NCBI GenBank assembly: GCA_000717735.1
Contig: JOBE01000014.1
Coordinates: 62,001 to 126,000 of the forward strand
Direction of reading: 5' to 3'
DNA from: Streptomyces griseoluteus
Lineage (GTDB): Bacteria; Actinomycetota; Actinomycetes; Streptomycetales; Streptomycetaceae
Length of the DNA stretch: 64,000 nt
Shown: piece by piece, positions 24,676 to 31,892 of the stretch
Position numbering within the stretch: position 1 is the stretch's first letter
How the letters are laid out: each line of letters opens with the position of its first letter
Notes under the pieces: generated by a model
What the model was told of the DNA's origin: nothing
Database searches by the model: none
The model's input: the letters and a program-made list of their open reading frames with translations, nothing else
Translations under genes and position numbers: made by a program

Positions 24676-24707
24676 CACTCCTGACGGCTCCGCAGCGTCG
24701 CCCGAAG

Positions 24708-24737
24708 CCCCCCGTCACTCCGGTGGCGGGGGGTTTT
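24708..24737 (+). terminator. Intrinsic terminator of filP
   Basis: The stem CCCCCCGTCAC / GTGGCGGGGGG (one G-U pair) is followed by TTTT at 24734-24737, the classic form and unusual in this genome for its U-tract. Confidence 0.88.
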
Positions 24738-24759
24738 GCGCGCCCTTACGTTGGTACGC

Positions 24760-25752
24760 ATGATCGAGCTTGAGGGCCTGACCAAGCGCTACGGGCCGAA
24801 GACGGCGGTCGACCACCTCTCGTTCCAGGTGCGTCCCGGCGTGATCACCGGCTTCCTCGGGCCGAACGGGGCGGGCAAGTCGACGACCATGCGGATGATG
24901 CTCGACCTGGACAACCCGACGAGCGGGACGGTCCGGATCGACGGCCGGCACTACCGGGACCTGGACGAGCCGCTGAAGTACATCGGGGCGCTCCTCGACG
25001 CCAAGGCGATGAACGGCGGCCGGTCGGCGTACAACAACCTGCTGTGTCTCGCGCAGTCGAACCGCATCCCGGAGCGCCGGGTGGGCGAGGTGCTGGACCT
25101 GGTGGGTCTGACGCCGGTGGCGCGGAAGAAGTCGAAGGGTTTCTCCCTCGGCATGGGGCAGCGGCTCGGCATCGCGTCCGCGCTGCTCGGCGATCCCGAG
25201 ATCCTGATGTTCGACGAACCCGTCAACGGACTTGATCCAGAGGGAATTCACTGGATCCGAAATCTGATGAAGGCGTTGGCCGCCGAGGGCAGAACGATCT
25301 TCGTTTCCAGCCATCTGATGAGTGAAATGGCGCTGACGGCAGATCATCTGATCGTGATCGGGCAGGGAAAGCTGCTGGCCGACACGTCGATGGCTGATTT
25401 CATCCAGCAGAATTCCCGCAGTTATGTGAGGCTCCGTTCACCGCAGCAGGAACGGCTCAGGGACCTGCTGCACGCCAACGGATTCATCGCGGTCGAGGCC
25501 GGCAACGGCACCCTTGAGGTGGACGGGGTGGCGATCGAGAAGCTGGGCGAACTGGCGGCGGAGCACGGTCTCGTGCTGCACGAGCTGAGCTCCCAGCGCG
25601 CCTCGCTCGAAGAGGCGTTCATGCAGATGACGGCCGGTGCGGTGGAGTACCACGCGCACGGCACGGACGTGCACGGTGCCGGGCCGGCACCCGGCCCCCA
25701 GTGGAGCACGCCCTCCGGCCCCGCCTCCGACCCGACCTCTCAGGGAGCCTGA
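24760..25752 (+). CDS. ABC transporter ATP-binding protein (module 1)
   Basis: 330 aa. DrrA/CcmA-type ATPase: Walker A GPNGAGKST (34-42), signature FSLGMGQRLGIA, Walker B MFDEPVNGLDPEG and H-loop VSSHLMSEM. The C-terminal extension ends in a His/Pro/Ser-rich stretch. Start ATG 24760; the transcript may be leaderless. It pairs with the permease that starts two bases after its stop. The protein and its partner are paralogues of the next pair (26837-28773). Confidence 0.93.
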   Translation: MIELEGLTKRYGPKTAVDHLSFQVRPGVITGFLGPNGAGKSTTMRMMLDLDNPTSGTVRIDGRHYRDLDEPLKYIGALLDAKAMNGGRSAYNNLLCLAQSNRIPERRVGEVLDLVGLTPVARKKSKGFSLGMGQRLGIASALLGDPEILMFDEPVNGLDPEGIHWIRNLMKALAAEGRTIFVSSHLMSEMALTADHLIVIGQGKLLADTSMADFIQQNSRSYVRLRSPQQERLRDLLHANGFIAVEAGNGTLEVDGVAIEKLGELAAEHGLVLHELSSQRASLEEAFMQMTAGAVEYHAHGTDVHGAGPAPGPQWSTPSGPASDPTSQGA

Positions 25753-25754
25753 CG

Positions 25755-26534
25755 ATGGCAGCGGCATCCGCGGTCCTGCAGTCCGAGTGGACCAAGATCC
25801 GGACGGTGTCGTCGACCGTCTGGACGCTGGCGAGCGCCCTCCTCGTCACGGTGGCGATGAGCGCGGCGCTGTGCGCCTTGATGAGTTCCACCTTCGACGA
25901 CCTGAGCGATCTGGAACGGGCCACCTTCGACCCGACCCTGATCAGCTTCTCCGGGATGATCCTGGGGCAGCTGGCGATGGTGGTCTTCGGTGTCCTGGTG
26001 GTGGGGACCGAGTACTCCTCCGGCATGATCCGCACCTCGCTCGCCGCCGTGCCGCAGCGCGCGACCTTCCTCTTCTCCAAGATCGCGGTGGCGGGCACCC
26101 TCGCGCTGGTGGTGGGTCTGGCGACGAGCTTCCTCTCCTTCTTCCTCGGGCAGGCTCTGCTCGGCGAGCACCGGACCTCGATCGGCGCGGACAACGTCCT
26201 GCGGGCGGTGATCGGCGGCGGGCTCTACATGGGTCTGATCGCGCTGTTCTCCATGGGTGTGGCGGCGATGCTGCGCTCGTCGATGCTGTCGCTCGGCATC
26301 CTGGTGCCGTTCTTCTTCCTGGTCTCGCAGATCCTGTCGGCGGTGCCGAAGGCGAAGGAGGTCGCCGCGTACTTCCCCGACCAGGCCGGGGCGAAGATCA
26401 TGCAGGTCGTGCCGAACGCGATGAACTCGGAGGAGGCTGCGTACGGCCCCTGGGGCGGGCTCGGGATCATGCTGATCTGGGTGGCGGCCGCGCTGATCGG
26501 CGGCTACCTGGTGCTGAAGAAGCGGGACGCCTGA
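25755..26534 (+). CDS. ABC-2 type permease (module 1)
   Basis: 259 aa. It has the short amphipathic start LQSEWTKIRTVSSTVWTL and six predicted membrane segments, including the EYSSGMIRTSLAAVPQR cytosolic motif typical of ABC-2 exporters, and ends LIGGYLVLKKRDA. ATG 25755 has an AGGGAG-type site. The substrate is unknown. The last codons are the source of the 24-bp repeats that follow. Confidence 0.92.
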   Translation: MAAASAVLQSEWTKIRTVSSTVWTLASALLVTVAMSAALCALMSSTFDDLSDLERATFDPTLISFSGMILGQLAMVVFGVLVVGTEYSSGMIRTSLAAVPQRATFLFSKIAVAGTLALVVGLATSFLSFFLGQALLGEHRTSIGADNVLRAVIGGGLYMGLIALFSMGVAAMLRSSMLSLGILVPFFFLVSQILSAVPKAKEVAAYFPDQAGAKIMQVVPNAMNSEEAAYGPWGGLGIMLIWVAAALIGGYLVLKKRDA

Positions 26535-26692
26535 CCCGTGGAAGAAGCGGACGCCTGACCCATGGGGGAAGCGGACGCCTGACCCGTGGGAAAAGCGCAC
26601 GCCTGACCCGTGGGGGAAGCGCACGCCTGACCCGTGGGGGAAGCGGGACGTCCGACCCGTGGGGGAAGCGGGACGTCCGACCCCGTAGGGGA
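26526..26692 (+). repeat. 24-bp minisatellite seeded from the permease 3-prime end
   Basis: About seven copies of GACGCCTGACCC(G/A)TGG..GAAGCG run head to tail (starts 26526, 26550, 26574, 26598, 26622, then two diverged copies to 26692). The first copy includes the last codons and TGA of the permease gene. Because 24 is divisible by three, each copy repeats the stop in the same frame. The array fills most of the gap between the two ABC modules. Confidence 0.93.
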
Positions 26693-26836
26693 TGACCAGG
26701 GATTCTCCCGGAGGTTTCCCTCCGCTTCGCCGGAACCGTCAATGGCTGGATAAGCTCCTAGCTCATACGGGGGGCTCCGGCCGAAGGCCGCCACGCCCCG
26801 ACATGGATGCGACCGACCTGTCGATGGGGCTGCAGA

Positions 26837-27946
26837 ATGATCGAGGCAGTCGGCCTGACGAAGCGCTACGGCGCCAAGACGGCCGTGTACAACCTTTCCT
26901 TCCAGGTGAGGCCCGGTGTCGTCACCGGCTTCCTGGGGCCCAACGGCTCCGGCAAGTCGACCACGATGCGCATGATCCTGGGCCTCGACCAGCCCACCGC
27001 CGGACACGTGACGATCGGCGGCCACCCCTTCCGGCAGCTGCCGAACGCTCCCCGGCAGGTCGGCGCGCTCCTCGACGCCAAGGCGGTGCACGGCGGGCGG
27101 AGCGCGCGCAACCATCTGCTGTCGCTGGCGCAGCTCGCCGGCATCCCGGCGCAGCGCGTCGACGAGGTCCTCGGCGTGGTCGGCCTCCAGGACGTGGCCA
27201 GGCGGCGCTCCAACGGCTTCTCGCTCGGCATGGGCCAGCGGCTCGGCATCGCGGCGGCGCTCCTCGGCGACCCGCAGGTGCTGCTCTTCGACGAGCCGGT
27301 CAACGGCCTGGACCCGGAGGGCATCCTCTGGGTCAGGAACCTGATGAAGAAGCTGGCCTCCGAGGGCCGGACGGTCTTCGTCTCCAGCCACCTCATGAGC
27401 GAGATGGCGCTGACGGCGGACCACCTGATCGTGATCGGCCGGGGGCAGCTGCTCGCGGACATGAGCGTCACGGACTTCATCTCGGCGAACTCCGCCGACT
27501 TCGCCCGGGTGCGGACCCCGGGGACCGAGCCGGGGCAGCGCGAGAAGCTGACGGCGGCGCTGATGGAGGCCGGCGGCCAGGTGATGTCCGAGCCGGACGG
27601 CGCGCTGCGGGTGACGGGCCTGCCGCTGCCGAGGATCAGCGACCTGGCGCACGACGCGGACGTACGGCTCTGGGAGCTGTCCCCGCACCAGGCCTCCCTC
27701 GAAGAGGCGTACATGCGTCTGACGCAGGGCGCCGTGGACTACCGCTCCACCGACGACAAGCTCGCGCACCTCCAGCCGCCCGTGCAGCACCCGGGGCAGC
27801 CTGGGTACGGGATGCCGCCCCAGCCGCCGGTGGTCCAGGACGTGCCGCAGCAGGGCTGGTACGCCCCGCCGCCGCCCGGACAGAACCCGTACACCTCCCC
27901 GCAGCAGCAGCCTCAGCCGAGCGACACCCCCAAGGACGCCCGATGA
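26837..27946 (+). CDS. ABC transporter ATP-binding protein (module 2)
   Basis: 369 aa. Close paralogue of the ATPase at 24760: GPNGSGKST, FSLGMGQRLGIA, LFDEPVNGLDPEG and VSSHLMSEM are shared. It differs by a longer Pro/Gln-rich C-terminal tail (PPVQHPGQPGYGMPPQPP and on). Start ATG 26837. Its stop overlaps the start of the second permease (ATGA), so the pair is translationally coupled. Confidence 0.93.
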   Translation: MIEAVGLTKRYGAKTAVYNLSFQVRPGVVTGFLGPNGSGKSTTMRMILGLDQPTAGHVTIGGHPFRQLPNAPRQVGALLDAKAVHGGRSARNHLLSLAQLAGIPAQRVDEVLGVVGLQDVARRRSNGFSLGMGQRLGIAAALLGDPQVLLFDEPVNGLDPEGILWVRNLMKKLASEGRTVFVSSHLMSEMALTADHLIVIGRGQLLADMSVTDFISANSADFARVRTPGTEPGQREKLTAALMEAGGQVMSEPDGALRVTGLPLPRISDLAHDADVRLWELSPHQASLEEAYMRLTQGAVDYRSTDDKLAHLQPPVQHPGQPGYGMPPQPPVVQDVPQQGWYAPPPPGQNPYTSPQQQPQPSDTPKDAR

Positions 27947-28773
27947 CCGCCCCCGCTCCGTACCACCACGCCCCGCAGGGCTACGTCTCCCCCATCCCGG
28001 TGCGCCGGGCGCACCTCGGTGACGCGCTGGCCTCCGAGTGGACGAAGATCCGCTCGGTGCGGTCGACGATGTGGACGCTGGGAGTGACGATCCTGCTCAT
28101 GGTCGGCATCGGCCTGGGCGTGGCGGCGATCGCCGCGGCCTCCGAGGCGCCGATGGGCGACGAGGCCGCGCTCGGCTTCGGCTTCTTCGGGATGCTGCCC
28201 GCCTCGATCTGCGTGATCACCCTCGGGGTGCTGACGATCTCCTCCGAGTACGGCACGGGCATGATCCGCACGACCCTGACGGCCTGCCCCAGCCGGGCCC
28301 GGGTGCTCACGGCGAAGGCCGTCGTCTTCTTCCTGCTGGTCTTCTCGCTCACCACGGTGATCGCCGCGCTCGTGGCCGTGGCACAGGTCTCCATCGTCGA
28401 CGCGGCGGAGCCGACGGCCATGGAGTGGCTGCGGGCGACGATCGGCGCGGGCGCCTATCTGGCGCTGCTCGGACTGCTGTCGATGGCGGTCGGCACCCTC
28501 GTCCGGCACTCGGCGGGCGCGATCACCGTGATGATCGGTGTGCTGCTGCTGCCGCTGGTGGCGGCGATGTTCATGTTCTCCGAGTCGCTCAGGTCGGTGC
28601 AGCAGTTCCTGCTGACGTACTCGATCCCCTCGCAGATGATCTCCCTGTACAGCGACGCCGCCCCGTTCGGCGAGGACGGCCCGGCGGGCTGGGAGCCGCT
28701 GCTGATCATGTTCGCGTGCACGGCGGTGGTGTTCGCCGGCGCGTTCGCCCTGCTGAACAAGCGGGACGTGTAG
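27943..28773 (+). CDS. ABC-2 type permease (module 2)
   Basis: 276 aa. Paralogue of the first permease: ASEWTKIRSVRSTMWTLGV, SSEYGTGMIRTTLTACPSR, six membrane segments, and the ending FALLNKRDV. It has a short Pro/His N-terminal extension that the first copy lacks. The start at ATG 27943 overlaps the ATPase stop. The frame is open far upstream, but that is a shadow of the ATPase gene. Confidence 0.92.
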   Translation: MTAPAPYHHAPQGYVSPIPVRRAHLGDALASEWTKIRSVRSTMWTLGVTILLMVGIGLGVAAIAAASEAPMGDEAALGFGFFGMLPASICVITLGVLTISSEYGTGMIRTTLTACPSRARVLTAKAVVFFLLVFSLTTVIAALVAVAQVSIVDAAEPTAMEWLRATIGAGAYLALLGLLSMAVGTLVRHSAGAITVMIGVLLLPLVAAMFMFSESLRSVQQFLLTYSIPSQMISLYSDAAPFGEDGPAGWEPLLIMFACTAVVFAGAFALLNKRDV

Positions 28774-28779
28774 CCGCCC

Positions 28780-29118
28780 TCAGTACTTCGGCGCGTTCCG
28801 GGACCGCTGCACCCTGCTGGTGCGGCGGTCCTTCGCGTTCCAGCACGCCTTGTGCCAGTGGCGCCGGTCGTCCACTCCGCCGTACTCGGGCCAGGCGACG
28901 ACGTGCGGGGCTCCGCCCGGGATCTCCTGGTCGCAGCCGGGGCAGCGGTAGCGCTTGCCGGGTGAGCTCGCCCCGGCGACGAGGCGTACGTACCACTCCT
29001 CGCCCTGCCAGGTCTCCGTGCGCTGTACGCCGCCGTACCGGTCGCCGTGGTCGCCCCGTTGCTGCTGTTCGGGCTTCTCGCCGCCTCGGGAGCGGTTGTG
29101 GCGCGGGGACACGGGCAC
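28780..29118 (-). CDS. Small Zn-ribbon-like protein of unknown function
   Basis: 112 aa. The C-terminal half has YRCPGCDQEIPGGAPHVV..HWHKACW, a CxxC/HxHxxC arrangement likely to bind zinc. The N-terminal half is hydrophilic and low complexity. Actinobacterial homologues are often labelled ATP/GTP-binding protein without a visible motif for it, and no P-loop is present here. The first start is GTG 29118; GTG 29112 has better spacing to a GAGG site and may be real. It is convergent with the second ABC permease, with 6 bp between stops. Confidence 0.72.
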   Translation of the reverse strand: MPVSPRHNRSRGGEKPEQQQRGDHGDRYGGVQRTETWQGEEWYVRLVAGASSPGKRYRCPGCDQEIPGGAPHVVAWPEYGGVDDRRHWHKACWNAKDRRTSRVQRSRNAPKY

Positions 29119-29309
29119 ACCTCACTGGGTCTGGGAACACGGACCGTCTTCCAAGCCTACGGGCCGTGACGCGGTGCCCCGGGCCCCCTCCGGGACGGCT
29201 TAGCCGAAAATCGCAAGAACTTCATGAACGGCCGTTGCCTTTGGCACGTGTCAGACGTTGTTGCCAGTGCGAGGGGAGATACGCGTCGGCCGCAAGGAGG
29301 CAGAAGGCG

Positions 29310-30344
29310 ATGCGCGTGGGTACGTTCGTTCTGGCCGCCCAGTTCCCGGGCCAGGGACAGGGTGAGGCGCTGCACCGGGCGGTGCGGACCGCCGAGGTCG
29401 CCGAGGAGGCGGGGCTCGACTCGGTCTGGCTGGCCGAGCACCATTTCGTGCCGTACGGGGTCTGCCCGTCGGCCGTGACACTGGCCGCGCTGCTCCTGGG
29501 CCGCACCCGGCGACTGCGGGTGGGCACGGCGGTGAGCGTGCTGCCGACCGTCCATCCGGTCTCCCTGGGTGAGCAGGCGGCGCTGCTGCACCTCACCTCG
29601 GGCGGCAGGTTCACCCTGGGGGTGGGCAGGGGCGGTCCCTGGGTCGACCTGGAGGTGTTCGGCGCGGGTCTCGACGCGTACGAGAACGGGTTCCCCGAAT
29701 CGCTCGATCTGCTGCTGCGCTGGCTCACCGAGCCGCGCGTCGGCGCCGAGGGCGAACGATTCTCCTTCCGCGAGGTCGCGGTGGTGCCCCGTCCCGACGA
29801 GCTGATCGGCGGGGACCCGTCGCCCGAGGTCGTGGTGGCCTGCACCTCGCCGAAGAGCGTGCGACTCGCAGCGGAGCGCGGTCTCCCGATGTTGCTCGGC
29901 ATGCACTGCGGTGACGAGAACAAGGCCGAGATGGTCGCGGCCTGGACGCGGTACGCGCGGGAGGCCGGGCGGAATCCCGACGACATCGCGCGGATCGGGT
30001 CCTGCCACGTCTCGGCGGGGGTGACGCAGCTCGCGGACCGGGGGGCGGACGCGGCGGAGGCGCTGGTGAAGGCGATGCCGGGCTGGCTGAAGCAGGGTCT
30101 CGACGCGCATGTCACGGTCGACGGCCGGCTCCGGTCGATGCGGGACCCCGTGGCGTACACGGAGCTGCTGTGCGGTCTGCATCCGGTGGGCACGCCCCGG
30201 CGGGCCGCGGACCGGCTGGCGGCGACGGCGGAGCGTACGGGCATCACGCGCTTCGCCCTGCTCGCCGAGGGCTCGGGCGACCTCGCGGCGACCGAGGAGA
30301 ACGTCCGGCGGCTCGGCGCGGAGGTGCTGCCGCTCCTGGTGTGA
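29310..30344 (+). CDS. LLM-class flavin-dependent oxidoreductase (luciferase-like)
   Basis: 344 aa. Bacterial-luciferase-like TIM barrel: MRVGTFVLAAQFPGQ, AEEAGLDSVWLAEHHFVPYG, LRVGTAVSVLPTVHPVSLGEQAALL, FTLGVGRGGPWVDLEVFG. The substrate is unknown, and FMN or F420 are both possible. The ATG at 29310 has AAGGAGG ten bases upstream. The open frame extending back to 28038 is non-coding. It ends at an unusual nested hairpin shared with the convergent SCO5389-family gene. Confidence 0.9.
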   Translation: MRVGTFVLAAQFPGQGQGEALHRAVRTAEVAEEAGLDSVWLAEHHFVPYGVCPSAVTLAALLLGRTRRLRVGTAVSVLPTVHPVSLGEQAALLHLTSGGRFTLGVGRGGPWVDLEVFGAGLDAYENGFPESLDLLLRWLTEPRVGAEGERFSFREVAVVPRPDELIGGDPSPEVVVACTSPKSVRLAAERGLPMLLGMHCGDENKAEMVAAWTRYAREAGRNPDDIARIGSCHVSAGVTQLADRGADAAEALVKAMPGWLKQGLDAHVTVDGRLRSMRDPVAYTELLCGLHPVGTPRRAADRLAATAERTGITRFALLAEGSGDLAATEENVRRLGAEVLPLLV

Positions 30345-30401
30345 GGCGGACCGTGAGGCCGTGTGAGAGGCCCGTCCGGGAGGGCTTTCAGGGCCGGGAC
30401 C

Positions 30402-30484
30402 GTGCCGCCGCTCCGGCATCGCTGCGTGGTCGACGCGTGTCGGCACGCGTCGACCACGTCTCCCGCGACGCGGAGCGGCGGCAC
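30402..30484. terminator. Nested inverted-repeat terminator
   Basis: Outer arms GTGCCGCCGCTCCG (30402-30415) and its complement (30471-30484) enclose a perfect 15-bp inner hairpin, CGTGGTCGACGCGTG (30425-30439) with its complement (30444-30458), loop TCGG. It sits between convergent stops at 30344 and 30491. Confidence 0.85.
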
Positions 30485-30490
30485 CATGTC

Positions 30491-30883
30491 TCAGCAGTCG
30501 CGCAGTGTCGGCGACTGGTTCAGCAGCTGCCCCCGTACGGACGTGAAGCGGGCGAGCCGCTCGTCCACCGCCGGGTCCAGCGGGAACACCGCCACGCGGT
30601 GGCAGTTCTGGAAGGCGAGACGCACCCCGAAATGCCGCTGCAGCGCACCACGAATGGCGTCGCTGGCGAGCGCGCGCAGCAGCTGACCACGTGCCTGCTC
30701 ATTCGGCGGCGGCGTCTGGTTGTCGGCGAACTCTCCGCCGTCGACCTTCAGCTGGGCCACCAGAGAACTGATCATCTCCCATGCGTAGGGCAGGGAGGTC
30801 CGGACGCAGTCGACGAAGTCGGCTTCGTCGACCTCGCCTCGCTCGGCCTGTTCCAACAGTGCCGGTGAGACGTCGAGCGACAT
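30491..30883 (-). CDS. SCO5389-family conserved hypothetical protein
   Basis: 130 aa. Begins MSLDVSPALLEQAERGEVDEA, with a central DNQTPPPNEQARGQLLRALASDAIRG and an end NQSPTLRDC. It is strongly conserved among streptomycetes as I recall it, and has no recognised domain. It is helical and slightly acidic, with no signal or membrane segment. The ATG at 30883 has AGAGGAGA about 7 nt upstream. It is divergent from nucS across 249 bp, a placement that hints at shared promoter control only. Confidence 0.83.
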   Translation of the reverse strand: MSLDVSPALLEQAERGEVDEADFVDCVRTSLPYAWEMISSLVAQLKVDGGEFADNQTPPPNEQARGQLLRALASDAIRGALQRHFGVRLAFQNCHRVAVFPLDPAVDERLARFTSVRGQLLNQSPTLRDC

Positions 30884-31132
30884 GGGTTCTCCTCTCGCGA
30901 CCCCGCGGACGGGGTCTTGCGGGCAGGGCGAGGACCGGTCGGCCGAACACGCAGCGTGCGCGGACGACGACCTCCAGCTTCCACGGTAAGCGCGCGGTCC
31001 TGCCCGCACCAGGAGATTGGGAACACAACCGGCTGATAACCGACGGGTGTTCGGCTCAGGATCATGCCCCGGCGCCCTCCGGCCGATGCCCGAATCGCGC
31101 GGAAGAGCGCCCGTCTTGTAGCGTTGCGGACC

Positions 31133-31804
31133 ATGCGTCTCGTCATTGCCCGTTGCTCCGTGGACTACGCGGGCCGGCTCACGGCCCACCTGCCCTCCGC
31201 GCCCCGTCTGATCCTCGTCAAGGCAGACGGAAGCGTCTCCATCCACGCGGACGACCGGGCGTACAAACCGCTCAACTGGATGTCGCCGCCGTGCACGCTC
31301 AAGGAGGGTGCCGACGGTGAGGCGGGCATCTGGACCGTGATCAACAAAGCGGGCGAGAAACTGATCATCACGATGGAGGAGATCCTCCACGACTCCTCGC
31401 ACGAGCTGGGTGTGGACCCGGGTCTCATCAAGGACGGCGTAGAGGCGCACCTGCAGGAGCTCCTCGCCGACCGCATCGAGACCCTCGGCGAGGGGTACAC
31501 CCTGATCCGCCGCGAGTACCCGACCGCCATCGGCCCGGTGGACATCCTGTGCCGGGACTCGGACGGCGCGACGGTCGCGGTGGAGATCAAGCGGCGCGGC
31601 GAGATCGACGGCGTCGAGCAGCTGACCCGCTACCTGGAGCTGCTCAACCGCGATCCGCATCTGGCGCCGGTGCGGGGCGTCTTCGCGGCGCAGGAGATCA
31701 AGCCCCAGGCGCGGGTGCTCGCGACGGACCGCGGCATCGGCTGCGTGGTCCTGGACTACAACGCGATGCGCGGCATCGAGGACGACAAGCTGCGGCTGTT
31801 CTGA
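31133..31804 (+). CDS. nucS: Endonuclease NucS (non-canonical mismatch repair)
   Basis: 223 aa, the usual length. An N-terminal DNA-binding half is followed by a RecB-like nuclease domain with Asp137 (GPVDILC), Glu151 and Lys153 (VAVEIKRR) and the [16 protein letters not shown] helix. The C-terminal DDKLRLF looks like the beta-clamp-binding tail. NucS cuts mismatched DNA in actinobacteria that lack MutS/MutL. Start ATG 31133. No ribosome site is visible and a TAGCGT-like -10 lies just upstream, so translation is probably leaderless. Confidence 0.95.
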   Translation: MRLVIARCSVDYAGRLTAHLPSAPRLILVKADGSVSIHADDRAYKPLNWMSPPCTLKEGADGEAGIWTVINKAGEKLIITMEEILHDSSHELGVDPGLIKDGVEAHLQELLADRIETLGEGYTLIRREYPTAIGPVDILCRDSDGATVAVEIKRRGEIDGVEQLTRYLELLNRDPHLAPVRGVFAAQEIKPQARVLATDRGIGCVVLDYNAMRGIEDDKLRLF

Positions 31805-31809
31805 GCGGT

Positions 31810-31861
31810 GTACGACGACGGCCCCGGGTGCGGTGGAACGCACCCGGGGCCGTCGTCGTAC
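31810..31861. terminator. 23-bp perfect hairpin after nucS
   Basis: The arms at 31810-31832 and 31839-31861 are perfectly complementary over 23 bp (GTACGACGACGGCCCCGGGT then GCG), loop GTGGAA. It lies 5 bp after the nucS stop and 31 bp from the convergent stop at 31893, so it serves both. Confidence 0.9.
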
Positions 31862-31892
31862 CCGTCGGTCGTACGCCGTCGGGGCAGGTCCG

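Noticed and set aside
26526..26692. The 24-bp repeats as a CRISPR array
   Set aside because: Repeats are directly adjacent, with no unique spacers, and they derive from the end of a gene.
31018..31055. LexA-type site (GAACAC..GTGTTC) before nucS
   Set aside because: The halves are about 20 bp apart, far more than the 4-bp spacing of an SOS box.
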